From JAAFHN01 sp031421855 (GTDB lineage Bacteria; Pseudomonadota; Gammaproteobacteria; Burkholderiales; Burkholderiaceae_C), in contig JANOPN010000158.1 in NCBI GenBank assembly GCA_031421855.1, positions 1-63,134 on the forward strand: a stretch of DNA of 63,134 nucleotides, in the 5' to 3' direction. Below, in pieces: positions 1-7,584 of this stretch. A model generated the notes under the pieces. That model made no database searches, was not told the origin of the DNA, and saw nothing but the letters and a program-made list of their open reading frames with translations. The position numbers and the translations under genes are program-made. Positions within the stretch are counted from its first letter, which is position 1; each line of letters begins with the position of its first letter.

Positions 1-525
1 CTCATGGCGCGGCTGTGCATCGTCAACTCGCCCCACCCCGGGCCCTTTTTGCGCGAGCTAAAAAGCAACCCGGTTCAGCAACGCGCCAGCGACTACATGA
101 ACTTCTTGGCGCGCGAGGACGCGCCCGAGCTGCTCGCTGCCGGTGACTTTGCCCGCTTGTGGGTGTTTTTGAGCGGTATGAGTGGCGGCGAAAGTCCGGC
201 ATGGATGACACCGGCCGTGAAAAACACCTACGCCCAAGTTTGGGGCATGGGGCTGCACGGGGGCTGCAATTACTACCGCGCGTCGCCGCTGCGCCCCGAC
301 ACAGCGCACACGATTGACCTGCCCGACAGCATGCTGCAGATCAATGTGCCCACATCAATTGCCTGGGGCATGAACGACACCGCCTTGTTGCCCTGCTTGC
401 TAGACGGCTTGGATCGCCACATCCCGACCCTCCAAATCACCCGAATCGAAGGCGCGAGCCATTGGGTGTTGCACGAACAGCCAGCGCGCATGGTCGCGTG
501 GCTCGAAAAAGCGGTCTCAGTCTGA
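1..525 (+). CDS. Alpha/beta hydrolase, C-terminal part (5' end outside window)
   Basis: The reading frame is open to the left edge, so this is probably the last ~175 residues of a longer protein of the epoxide hydrolase/haloalkane dehalogenase-like group. What remains starts just after the expected nucleophile elbow. A stretch reading NSPHPGPFLRELKSNP is typical of the strand and helix following that elbow. Counting from the ATG at base 4, the acid residue is probably Asp125 (WGMNDTAL) and the catalytic His is His153 (GASHWVLHEQP), in the usual order and spacing. The nucleophile itself lies outside the window. The substrate cannot be told. The start at base 4 is an internal Met, not a supported start codon. 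Confidence 0.75.
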   Translation, partial: LMARLCIVNSPHPGPFLRELKSNPVQQRASDYMNFLAREDAPELLAAGDFARLWVFLSGMSGGESPAWMTPAVKNTYAQVWGMGLHGGCNYYRASPLRPDTAHTIDLPDSMLQINVPTSIAWGMNDTALLPCLLDGLDRHIPTLQITRIEGASHWVLHEQPARMVAWLEKAVSV

Positions 526-591
526 TTTCAACGAACGTTCGGCACTTGATCTGCGGATTCATTGCGTTCGTTGCTACACTTTTTGATCACA

Positions 592-966
592 TCAAAGCAC
601 CACAGAAATCGGATCACTCGCCTCACACGTCAACGTTTTCGCCGTCGCCAGCAAATGATCTTTGAGCGCTTGCAGGTGTTGCATTTGCCGCTCGATGTCG
701 ACCAGTTTGGCGGTTAAACGCGACTCGATCTCGCCTCGGGTAAGCGTGCCGTGGTCGAGTTTGGGCAGCACGCCGCGAACTTCTGCCAAGCTAAAGCCCA
801 GCGCTTTGGCGGTTTTGACCAAATTCACGCGCTCTGCGTGTTCGGTCGTGTATCGGCGATAGCCGTTTGCGGATCGATCGGGGCGTTCGATCAATCCGCT
901 CTTTTCGTAAAACCGCAACGTGTCGGTGCTCAATCCGGTTGCACGGGCCAGTTCGCCAATGTTCAT
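592..966 (-). CDS. MerR-family transcriptional regulator
   Basis: A 124-residue DNA-binding regulator starting MNIGELARATG. It has the MerR winged-helix signature at residues 1-70 (helix-turn-helix, then LRFYEKSGLIERPDRSANGYRRY) and a C-terminal coiled-coil dimerisation helix (ERQMQHLQALKDHLLATAK). The ATG at 966 was chosen because the MerR fold begins there; an in-frame start at 1032 would run through the divergent promoter. The C-terminus carries one Cys (LTCEASD) and lacks the metal-binding Cys pattern of CueR, ZntR or MerR, so a SoxR/CueR-type metal function is not supported. It diverges from the metallo-beta-lactamase-fold gene at 1047 and probably controls it through the dyad between them. 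Confidence 0.88.
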   Translation of the reverse strand: MNIGELARATGLSTDTLRFYEKSGLIERPDRSANGYRRYTTEHAERVNLVKTAKALGFSLAEVRGVLPKLDHGTLTRGEIESRLTAKLVDIERQMQHLQALKDHLLATAKTLTCEASDPISVVL

Positions 967-985
967 AAATTCGATCATTTTTCGC

Positions 986-1016
986 TTGACATTGGAGCTT
1001 ACTCCAAGCTTGATGA
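986..1016 (+). promoter_or_regulatory. MerR-type promoter/operator between the regulator and the hydrolase
   Basis: TTGACA lies at 986-991, followed by the dyad TTGGAG-N4-CTCCAA at 992-1007. A weak -10-like TGATGA follows about 19 bp after the -35 box. A dyad inside an overlong 19-20 bp spacer is the hallmark of MerR-regulated promoters. It points toward the hydrolase gene at 1047 and sits directly upstream of the regulator's own start at 966. Confidence 0.65.
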
Positions 1017-1046
1017 TTTGGTTTTTAACCATTCCAAGGCTTATTC

Positions 1047-1988
1047 ATGAACGAGCAAACCCTGTTGGCGCGACTTTTTTCAGCGGTCATGGCATTCGCA
1101 CTCACGGCGTTTGCAGCAACGTCCGCAACCACGGGCCCGCCCGCGCCAACGCAAACGCCCCGGCCCCGCGCACACGTGCAGTTTTCAGTCATCAAAACCG
1201 GGCATGTCACCACCAGCGAGGGCCTGCTGTTCAAGGGCGGCGACTTCGGCAAGTCGGTGGATAGCAATTTTTCGGCATTTTTGATCGAACGCGGCGATGA
1301 AAGCCTCCTGCTCGATACCGGCATGGGCAGTCAAATTGCGGCCCAATACGAGCAAGACATGCCGCGTTGGCAGCGCTTGTTCTTCAAATACGGAGACGTG
1401 ATTTCAACCGCGAAAAGCCAATTGGCTGGCGCTGGCATGGCCAATATCTCAGCCATTTTGCTCAGCCACAGCCATTGGGATCACGCAAGCGGTTTGTCTG
1501 ATTTTGCAGGCGTGCCAATTTGGCTGACCGAGCCCGAACATGCCTACCTGAAGAACCCAAATGCCAACGGTGGGCGGGCTTGGCCTTCGCAAGTCGATGG
1601 TCGCGACTTGAATTGGCAACCCGTTGCGCTCAACGGCTCGGCTTATATGGGGTTCGAGCGCAGCCTGGATGTGTTCAAAGACGGCTCGGTTGTTTTGGTG
1701 CCGCTTTTTGGGCACACGCCGGGCTCGATGGGAGTTTTTGTGACGGTCACGTCAGGCAAGCGCTATTTCTTTGTGGGTGACGTCATCTGGAGCGTGTCGG
1801 CACTGAAAAAAGCGGCTCCCAAGTTTTGGCCAGCGAGTCTTTTCGTTGACCAAGATCGCACCCAAACTCAACACGCAATCGAGCAAATCCAAGCGGCGCT
1901 GGCCCTAGACCCTGAGCTGATTGTTGTACCCGCGCACGACAGCGAAGTTCAAAACAAACTCGGATATTTCCCGGCGCGGGTGCGATGA
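1047..1988 (+). CDS. Exported metallo-beta-lactamase-fold hydrolase
   Basis: A 313-residue MBL-fold enzyme with an N-terminal signal peptide (about residues 1-27, hydrophobic core AVMAFALTAFAAT), so probably periplasmic. The zinc motif HSHWDH is at residues 141-146 (His141, His143, Asp145, His146). Another zinc His follows in LFGHTPGS near residue 223, then FFVGDV with its bridging Asp. The overall pattern resembles the AHL-lactonase/quorum-quenching branch, but substrate specificity cannot be read from this. Divergent from the MerR gene and placed under its operator. An R1 repeat lies in the 3' flank. Confidence 0.85.
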   Translation: MNEQTLLARLFSAVMAFALTAFAATSATTGPPAPTQTPRPRAHVQFSVIKTGHVTTSEGLLFKGGDFGKSVDSNFSAFLIERGDESLLLDTGMGSQIAAQYEQDMPRWQRLFFKYGDVISTAKSQLAGAGMANISAILLSHSHWDHASGLSDFAGVPIWLTEPEHAYLKNPNANGGRAWPSQVDGRDLNWQPVALNGSAYMGFERSLDVFKDGSVVLVPLFGHTPGSMGVFVTVTSGKRYFFVGDVIWSVSALKKAAPKFWPASLFVDQDRTQTQHAIEQIQAALALDPELIVVPAHDSEVQNKLGYFPARVR

Positions 1989-2044
1989 GTCTCTCTGGAA
2001 GTTAATTTGCCGGGTTGCGAGCAAATTTTAGGTCAAATCGGCTG

Positions 2045-2090
2045 TTGGTCACCGATTTGATTGGTTTTGATGCTATGAATATTGAATGTT
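2045..2090 (+). repeat. R1 interspersed repeat, copy 1
   Basis: TTGGTCACCG followed by GCTATGAATATTGAATG; a diverged copy of the R1 family, intergenic between the MBL hydrolase and the macA-like gene. Confidence 0.6.
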
Positions 2091-2168
2091 GAATGTTCAA
2101 AACGCAAATCCCAGTCCGGCAACGAGACAGAACTACACTGCCCACCTGCCCCACATTGAAGCCTCCCG

Positions 2169-3431
2169 ATGAAAACTTGGATCAAACGAAGCGGCATTGC
2201 CGCCGTAGTCGCAGCAATTGCTGGCGGCGGGTACTGGGCTTATAGCCAGCGACCACCCAAACCCGTTGAGCCCAAGTTTCGCACCGCGCCGATCGATGAG
2301 GGTGCGATCACACAGGTGGTGCTTGCGACGGGAACCCTGCAACCAGTGACGACGGTCAACGTGGGCACGCAGGTTAGCGGCACGGTGCTGGAGCGCCGCG
2401 CTGACTTCAATGACCGGGTGACCAAGGGACAGATTTTGATCAAGCTGGACCCAGCCAACCTGCAGGCTCGCCTGCGGCAGACCCGGGCGCAGCTGGCAGC
2501 CAGCGAGGCAGCACAGGTGTTGGCCAAGGCGAACTTTGAGCGCAACAGCAAGCTGGTGGCTGAGGGTTTTATCTCGGCGCTGACGCTAGACCAAGGCCGA
2601 CGCGAGCTTGATGTGGCCGTGGCCAATGTCGATGTGGCACGTGCGCAAGTGGAGTCGGCTCAGACCGATTTGGACAATTCGGTGATTCGCTCGCCCATCG
2701 ACGGCGTGGTGGTACGGCGCAACACCGATGTGGGCCAAACCGTGGCGGCAAGCTTTCAAACGCCCGACCTCTACTTGCTGGCCCGCGATTTGCGCAAAAT
2801 GGTGATCCAAACCAACATCAGCGAAGCCGATGTCGGGCTCATCAAAAAAGGGCAAAGCGTGCGCTTCACGGTAGACGCTTACCCCGAGCGCGAGTTTGAA
2901 GGCGAGGTGCAGCAATTTCGCCTCAACTCGGCCAGCCAGCAAGGCGTGGTGACGTACACGATCATTGTTGACGTGGACAACGCGGACGAGTTGCTCAAGC
3001 CTGGCATGACCGCGCAGACCAAGATCGTGGTGGCCAGCAAGCCCAAAGTGACACGCGTGCCCACGGCGGCGCTGCGCTTCAAGCCCGACGAAGACGCGCT
3101 CAAAGCGGCGGCTGCGGCAAGCCCCACTGCAAGCGCAGCGGCTTCGGGTTCTGTCCAAGCGGCATCAGCCACAGCCACGCTCACAGCCGCCGACGCAAGC
3201 GAAAAGGCCGCCGCCGCCAAAGCCCGCGCCGAAGACGACGGCGTGCTCACCGCCACCAAGGGCGGACGCAAGGTGTACCGCGTGTACACCGTAGGCGACA
3301 AGCAAGTGCCCAAACTGCGCGAGGTGACGATTGGCATCTCCAACACCCGATTCACCGAGTTGATCTCGGGCGACATCAAGCCCGGCGACGAAGTCATCAC
3401 CCGAAGCGCTGAGCCAGCCGCCAAAAAATGA
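2169..3431 (+). CDS. macA: MacA-type periplasmic adaptor (membrane fusion protein)
   Basis: A 420-residue HlyD/MacA-family adaptor linking an inner-membrane MacB-type ABC exporter to an outer-membrane channel. It has an N-terminal membrane anchor (residues 5-25), a biotinyl-lipoyl segment (GTLQPVTTVNVGTQVSGTV), a helical hairpin with repeated Gln/Ala heptads (about 95-165), and the second lipoyl half (VIRSPIDGVVVRRNTDVG). A beta-barrel domain follows. An Ala/Ser/Thr-rich low-complexity insert of about 50 residues (about 315-365) interrupts the C-terminal part and is unusual for the family. It overlaps the ATPase gene by 4 bp (ATGA), consistent with one operon with the two genes that follow. 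The exported substrate is unknown. Confidence 0.9.
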   Translation: MKTWIKRSGIAAVVAAIAGGGYWAYSQRPPKPVEPKFRTAPIDEGAITQVVLATGTLQPVTTVNVGTQVSGTVLERRADFNDRVTKGQILIKLDPANLQARLRQTRAQLAASEAAQVLAKANFERNSKLVAEGFISALTLDQGRRELDVAVANVDVARAQVESAQTDLDNSVIRSPIDGVVVRRNTDVGQTVAASFQTPDLYLLARDLRKMVIQTNISEADVGLIKKGQSVRFTVDAYPEREFEGEVQQFRLNSASQQGVVTYTIIVDVDNADELLKPGMTAQTKIVVASKPKVTRVPTAALRFKPDEDALKAAAAASPTASAAASGSVQAASATATLTAADASEKAAAAKARAEDDGVLTATKGGRKVYRVYTVGDKQVPKLREVTIGISNTRFTELISGDIKPGDEVITRSAEPAAKK

Positions 3432-4168
3432 GCCTGATTTCGCTGGCTGGCTTGACCAAAAGCTACCGCAATGGCGATGTCGTCACGCCGGTGCTGCACG
3501 GCATTGACTTGGACGTCAAAAAGGGCGACTACCTGGCGCTGATGGGGCCAAGCGGCTCGGGCAAGAGCACCTTGATGAATTTGCTGGGCTTGCTTGACCG
3601 CGCGGATGGCGGCTCGTACTACCTCAACGCCCGCGATGTGACGGCTTTGAGCGCCGCGCAGCATGCCCATGTGCGCAACCAAACCATCGGCTTTGTGTTC
3701 CAAAGCTTCAATTTGCTCAAACGCATGAATGTGCTGGAAAACGTCGCCCTGCCCATGCTCTACGCGGGCCAGTCGCGTGCGCAAGCCAGCGCACGGGCGC
3801 AAACCTTGCTCGATCAAGTGGGCTTAAGCGGCCTGGGCCACCGCATGCCTAACCAGCTCAGTGGCGGCCAACAACAGCGGGTGGCGATTGCGCGGGCCTT
3901 GGTCAACGACCCGCCGCTGCTGTTGGCCGACGAGCCTACCGGCAATTTAGACACCAAAACCACTGAAGAAGTACTCAATTTGATTGGTGAGCTGAATCAG
4001 CAACGCGGGCTCACCATCGTCATCGTCACCCACGAGCCCGATGTCGCCAGCTGCGCCAAGCGCTTGGTGCGCCTCAAAGACGGCGTGATCGTGTTTGACG
4101 GCAGCCCCGATGCGCCAACGCCAACGCCAACGCCAACGCCAACGCCAACCCATGGAGCAAGCACATGA
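3428..4168 (+). CDS. MacB-type ABC exporter ATPase
   Basis: A 246-residue ABC ATPase of the LolD/MacB group. Walker A is GPSGSGKST at residues 40-48, the signature LSGGQQQR at 144-151, and Walker B LLLADEP at 164-170, followed by TGNLD. In classical MacB this domain is fused to the permease; here ATPase and permease are separate genes joined by a 4-bp overlap. The C-terminal tail is a run of Pro-Thr pairs encoded by a hexanucleotide repeat, which lies beyond the conserved fold and is probably dispensable. Confidence 0.92.
   Translation: MSLISLAGLTKSYRNGDVVTPVLHGIDLDVKKGDYLALMGPSGSGKSTLMNLLGLLDRADGGSYYLNARDVTALSAAQHAHVRNQTIGFVFQSFNLLKRMNVLENVALPMLYAGQSRAQASARAQTLLDQVGLSGLGHRMPNQLSGGQQQRVAIARALVNDPPLLLADEPTGNLDTKTTEEVLNLIGELNQQRGLTIVIVTHEPDVASCAKRLVRLKDGVIVFDGSPDAPTPTPTPTPTPTHGAST
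4115..4150 (+). repeat. Hexanucleotide tandem repeat (CCAACG)5 plus one degenerate unit
   Basis: Five perfect CCAACG units (4115-4144) and a sixth CCAACC lie inside the ATPase gene, encoding a Pro-Thr ladder just before the permease start. Six-base units change length without changing frame. Confidence 0.9.
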
Positions 4169-5379
4169 GTCTGTTGCAAACCCTGCAAGAAGCCTTTCGC
4201 TCGCTGGCGGCCAACCGGCTGCGCACAGCTTTGACCATGCTGGGCATCATCATCGGCATTGCCTCGGTTGTGCTGATGCTCAGCGTGGGTGACGCGGTGC
4301 GGGTATTCATCAACAAAGAGCTGGCTGTGCTGGGCAGCAACCAACTCATCGTGCAGCCCGGCACTCCCACCGAAGGGGGCGCGCGCAGGCGAACCAACGA
4401 AGCGCCCACATTGACCATCGACGACGCGGTCGCCATGAGCAAACTGCCGAGTCTTCGCGGCGCAGCGCCTACTTTGCAAGGCTATTTTCAGGTGCTGTAC
4501 GGCGAAGACAACAGCAACTCGGTGGTGCTTGGGGTCACACCCGACATGTTTGCCCTGCGAAATTGGGCCGTTGACAAAGGCGTGGCGTTTGCCGACAGCG
4601 ACGTGCGCTCAGCCAGTCGCGTGATCGTGATCGGCTCCAAAATCGCGAGCAATTACTACTTCAAGCGCGACCCTATCGGCCAAACCCTGCGGGTTGACGG
4701 GCGGCCATTCACCATCATCGGCGTGCTGGGCGGCAGTGGTCGCACCTTAGACGGCACAGACTTGGGCGAGTTGCTGGTCGTGCCAATCACCGCCATCCCC
4801 GTGCGGATGCAGCGCCCGCGCACCGTGCATTACGTCAACGCCCAAGCCAAAAACGAAGCCAGCATGAAAGAGGCCGAGCGCGACATCGCCGAGCTGCTGC
4901 GCGACCGCCACCGCATCACCGGCGACAAAGCGGACGACTTTCAAATCACCAACTTGGCCAGCATCGCCCAAACCGGCGAAGCCATCGGCGCGGGTTTGAG
5001 CATCGGTTTGGGCGTGGTCGGCGCAATTTCGCTCCTCGTGGGCGGCATCGGCATCATGAACATCATGTTGGTCAGCGTGAGCGAGCGCGTGCGCGAAATC
5101 GGCATCCGCATGGCCATAGGCGCCAAGCCCAGCCACATCTTGGTGCAGTTTTTGAGTGAGGCCGTGACCCTGTGCGTCATCGGCGGCATGGTCGGCGTGG
5201 CCCTCGCCGCGCTCGGGGTGTGGGGAGTCAATACGACTGGCAAGATCGAAATGGTGCTGGGCGCCAGCCACATCTTGACCGCGGTGCTGTTTTCAACCGC
5301 CGTCGGCCTCTTCTTTGGCTACTACCCGGCAAGACGTGCGTCTAAGTTGCTGCCGATTGAGTGTTTGCGGCAAGACTGA
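4165..5379 (+). CDS. MacB/FtsX-type ABC exporter permease
   Basis: A 404-residue permease with the MacB topology. It has one transmembrane helix near residues 22-42 (ALTMLGIIIGIASVVLML), a large periplasmic domain (about 45-280) and three C-terminal helices (about 283-310, 330-355, 365-390). The conserved EIGIRMAIGA motif precedes the last pair of helices. It starts inside the ATPase stop (ATGA). With the adaptor and ATPase it makes a complete tripartite-type efflux pump lacking only the outer-membrane channel, which is not encoded nearby. Confidence 0.92.
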   Translation: MSLLQTLQEAFRSLAANRLRTALTMLGIIIGIASVVLMLSVGDAVRVFINKELAVLGSNQLIVQPGTPTEGGARRRTNEAPTLTIDDAVAMSKLPSLRGAAPTLQGYFQVLYGEDNSNSVVLGVTPDMFALRNWAVDKGVAFADSDVRSASRVIVIGSKIASNYYFKRDPIGQTLRVDGRPFTIIGVLGGSGRTLDGTDLGELLVVPITAIPVRMQRPRTVHYVNAQAKNEASMKEAERDIAELLRDRHRITGDKADDFQITNLASIAQTGEAIGAGLSIGLGVVGAISLLVGGIGIMNIMLVSVSERVREIGIRMAIGAKPSHILVQFLSEAVTLCVIGGMVGVALAALGVWGVNTTGKIEMVLGASHILTAVLFSTAVGLFFGYYPARRASKLLPIECLRQD

Positions 5380-5460
5380 TCGCGATTTTCAGCGCCAACG
5401 ACCGCGAAAACCCGCGCAGTTTGGTCCAAAGCACCGGCGTCGATCATTTTCGGTGACTTT

Positions 5461-5508
5461 TTGGCCTCTGGTCACCGGATTCATTGATTCCATTGCTATG
5501 AATTTTCA
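5461..5508 (+). repeat. R1 interspersed repeat, copy 2
   Basis: GGTCACCGGATTCATTG, then TTGCTATGAATTTTCAT. It lies in the 455-bp gap 5380-5834, which otherwise holds only the small mobile element at 5594-5838; I see no gene there. Confidence 0.8.
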
Positions 5509-5593
5509 TATTTTTTCACATAAATGGTGATCGCAATGGACGTGGATTTCGAGCCGAGAGACGGTATCTCACGGTCTCGCTCGCAGCCTGCGC

Positions 5594-5838
5594 CTAGCCC
5601 GCATATTTCACCGTGACGGCATCCAGCGCGCCCCGCAGCGGGATGCAGCGGCGTGCCGCATACCGCGTCGGGGGCTCAATGCCCCTGCAAGGCAGGCGGT
5701 GCGGCGCCGCGCCCGCTACGGGGCTGCGATGGGTGCCGAGTGTTTTTGCGACGGTAAAAATTGGATTTGATAGCAATGACCACGTTTGCCTCGACAAAAC
5801 GCCGCAAAAACACGGTCACGGTGAAATATGCGGGCTAG
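5594..5838. mobile_element. MITE-like element with 24-bp perfect terminal inverted repeats
   Basis: A 245-bp non-coding element bounded by CTAGCCCGCATATTTCACCG at the left and its exact complement at the right (arms 5594-5617 and 5815-5838, 24 bp). It has no transposase frame. A second, much shorter relative is at 9229-9310. The right end overlaps the nucleotidyltransferase gene: the CTAG of the arm supplies its TAG stop codon. I cannot assign it to an IS family. Confidence 0.8.
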
Positions 5839-6296
5839 CCCAGCTCCCGCTTGAGACGGGTCAGCACACCAATGTCAATCAGGTCTTTGTCGCGGTAGTC
5901 GGTTTTGGTTTTAAGCAAACCGTCGATATCCAGCGTTGCGATTTGCACGCCGTCAACCACGATGCGGCGCACATGAGGCTGTAGCGACTCAAATGTTTGC
6001 CCATTGGCCGCAAACAACAAATCCACCAGCAAATCGTCTGCCACCCGGATGTGGTCCGGCTGGGCTGGATCAACCTCAAACCACGCCGGATCAAGTTCTG
6101 AACTGCTGGGTAAAAAGCTCAGTGCGCGAATGACTTTGCGCCCGTTGTCTATCGACGACGGCAACGAGATGTCAATGTCTTCGGTGCTGCGCACAAACCC
6201 ATTCAGCCGCACCGCGTGACCTCCCACTAAAACGTATTGGACGGCTTCCTCCGCAAAGCGCTGCAAAAGGTGCAACAGCCGATCAGGCTGTGCCAT
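5835..6296 (-). CDS. Nucleotidyltransferase-fold protein (MNT/AbiEii-like)
   Basis: A 153-residue nucleotidyltransferase-fold protein. The core motif VLVGGHAVRLNG (residues 22-33) is followed by RSTEDIDISL, giving the T-x-D-x-D pattern with Asp40 and Asp42. A third acidic strand is likely at VDLLF. Proteins of this type are often part of two-gene toxin-antitoxin or abortive infection loci. The 5' end overlaps the small gene 6283-6510 by 14 bp, so the two are probably co-translated. Its stop codon lies inside the terminal repeat of the adjacent MITE-like element, so the original C-terminus may have been altered by that insertion. Confidence 0.75.
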   Translation of the reverse strand: MAQPDRLLHLLQRFAEEAVQYVLVGGHAVRLNGFVRSTEDIDISLPSSIDNGRKVIRALSFLPSSSELDPAWFEVDPAQPDHIRVADDLLVDLLFAANGQTFESLQPHVRRIVVDGVQIATLDIDGLLKTKTDYRDKDLIDIGVLTRLKRELG

Positions 6297-6510
6297 TTTT
6301 TGCCTGCAATGTTTTCAGCCTGCGAGCGATTGCGAGCATGCGGGTATCGTCTTGGGCATTGCGCTGCGCGTGCGTCAGACGCGTCACGCCGTGGCCAGTC
6401 ATGGGTGGATTGGGCAGCATCGCATCCAGTACACGCCCCCGCTGCCAAGCCTCTTGGGGCGTGAGACGCTTGGCGTCCAGATCACGATTTTGGTTACCAA
6501 CGATGCGCAT
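6283..6510 (-). CDS. Small hypothetical protein paired with nucleotidyltransferase
   Basis: A 75-residue basic, probably helical protein with no family I can name. It starts at an ATG and ends 14 bp inside the nucleotidyltransferase gene, the tight overlap seen in two-gene toxin-antitoxin modules. The segment HAQRNAQDDTRMLAIARRLKTL looks amphipathic. By position it is a candidate partner (antitoxin or specificity subunit) of the nucleotidyltransferase; this is inference from context only. Confidence 0.55.
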   Translation of the reverse strand: MRIVGNQNRDLDAKRLTPQEAWQRGRVLDAMLPNPPMTGHGVTRLTHAQRNAQDDTRMLAIARRLKTLQAKNGTA

Positions 6511-6554
6511 GAGTCGCAGTATCGCAAATCTGAGGTTGCCTCAGAGTCAAGCCA

Positions 6555-6824
6555 TTGAGAGCGGGCGACAAAACAGCGCCTGCGGCGCACGACACCTTTT
6601 TCGAACGCACGCCCATCGTTGAATTTAGCGCCGAAGTGGTCACTTTGGCCACCGCCATTCGCGCATCGAAGGGCCTGAAGACGCCAGACGCGTTGCAAGC
6701 CGCACGCGCCCTGAGCTTGGGCGCTGCATGCACATTCATCACCGGCGACACAGGTTTCGCTTGCGTGCCGGGGTTAAACGTGCGGATCATCAGCGTCGCT
6801 TCTGGTGCCGCGTTGCCGGAATGA
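6555..6824 (+). pseudogene. PIN-domain (VapC-like) C-terminal remnant
   Basis: The 89-residue frame carries the second half of a PIN-domain ribonuclease: LKTPDALQAARAL (conserved Asp of the active site), then FITGDTGFACVPGLNVRII, the usual TxD/F motif and last strand. The N-terminal half with the first catalytic Asp is missing, and the region before it shows no matching frame, so it is probably a broken toxin gene. No VapB-type antitoxin is visible next to it. Confidence 0.65.
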
Positions 6825-6909
6825 AGTTTCGCAAGCGGGGAATCAGTGGGGCGTCGCGGTTACCGTGTTGCGGTGAGTTTCATCTGTTGGTGCCAAGATG
6901 AGAGACTCG

Positions 6910-6990
6910 GCCCAATGGCTGCGCGTATCGTGATCCGTCTCGCGGGCCAAGCACCACCCCGGTGGTGCCCGCTCAGCTCAAACGTTAGGC
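6910..6990 (+). other. attC-type recombination site (upstream of cassette)
   Basis: It ends with AACGTTAGGC at 6981-6990, a canonical R' box GTTAGGC (6984-6990) preceded by GCTCAGCTCAAAC, as in integron attC sites. The interior folds into a long hairpin (GCGGGC 6942-6947 with GCCCGC 6967-6972, and GCACCACC with GGTGGTGC). The outer R'' box is probably GCCCAAT at 6910, one base off consensus. Confidence 0.65.
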
Positions 6991-7584
6991 CACATGAAAC
7001 CTACCACTGTTGGCGAGTTACTTCACTGGTCATACGCGAACCTCGCGATGGCGCACTCTGCCATCACATCGAAGGCAGAAGGCTACGGACGCACACACTT
7101 CATGATCAGAGCGCGCCTGTACAAAGGCCTGAACGCAGGGACCATGAATATTGGACCGCTCGCAGACGATGATCGGCTAAAGATGATCCTGCCACAAGCC
7201 TGCTGTTACTGCTCAAGTCGGGAGCACCTCTCTGTGGATCACTTGATCCCAACAAAGAAGGGCGGAAAGAACGCTGGTGACAATTTGGTCTGGGCATGCA
7301 GGGCGTGCAACAGCTCGAAATGCGCAACCGACGCCCTTGATTGGCTGGCCCAAAGAAACCAGTTTCCGCCGCTACTGCTGCTGCGTAGGTATCTGAAGCT
7401 CGCAATCGAACTATGCCGTGAGCACGACCTAATGGAAACACCGTTGGGAGAAGCACCGGAGTTGCCGTTCTCGCTATTGGCTGTGCCATTGTCGTACCCG
7501 AAACCAGGTCAACTCACGCTATGGGTCTCGAATGTGGCCTAACAAAAAAGGTTAGATCGCGCTTGCTGCGATCTGCGCCGGTTG
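6985..7584 (+). mobile_element. Integron-type gene cassette (about 600 bp)
   Basis: The cassette runs from the G^TTAGGC cut point of the upstream site to that of the downstream site. Its 5' box (GTTAGGC) and its own 3' R'' box (GCCTAAC, 7537-7543) are exact complements, as expected when both came from one circular cassette. It holds a single promoterless gene starting 4 bp after the boundary. I see no integrase gene in the window, so this looks like a solitary cassette or a cluster lacking an integrase. Confidence 0.7.
6994..7542 (+). CDS. HNH endonuclease-like protein (cassette gene)
   Basis: A 182-residue protein with a zinc-stabilised HNH core. CxxC is at residues 70-73, the catalytic Asp-His at 82-83 (SVDHLIPTKKGG), the Asn at 97 (AGDNLVWACRACN), and the second CxxC at 102-105. 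The N-terminal 65 and C-terminal 70 residues match nothing I recognise. It is the only gene of the integron-type cassette: its ATG lies 4 bp past the GTTAGGC box and its TAA stop overlaps the GCCTAAC box. It is probably a DNA-cutting or defence-type nuclease; no methyltransferase or immunity partner is adjacent. Confidence 0.8.
   Translation: MKPTTVGELLHWSYANLAMAHSAITSKAEGYGRTHFMIRARLYKGLNAGTMNIGPLADDDRLKMILPQACCYCSSREHLSVDHLIPTKKGGKNAGDNLVWACRACNSSKCATDALDWLAQRNQFPPLLLLRRYLKLAIELCREHDLMETPLGEAPELPFSLLAVPLSYPKPGQLTLWVSNVA

Noticed and set aside
2586..3817. Long minus-strand frames opposite the macA-like and ATPase genes
   Set aside because: The plus-strand proteins are clear family members; the reverse frames have no domain, ribosome site or plausible composition.
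4747..5271. His/Asp/Ala-rich minus-strand frame of 174 codons
   Set aside because: It is the mirror of the permease coding sequence; the odd composition comes from reverse reading of Val/Ile/Leu codons.
5613..5984. 123-codon plus-strand frame across the MITE-like element
   Set aside because: It spans the element boundary and runs antisense into the nucleotidyltransferase gene; no sign of a transposase.
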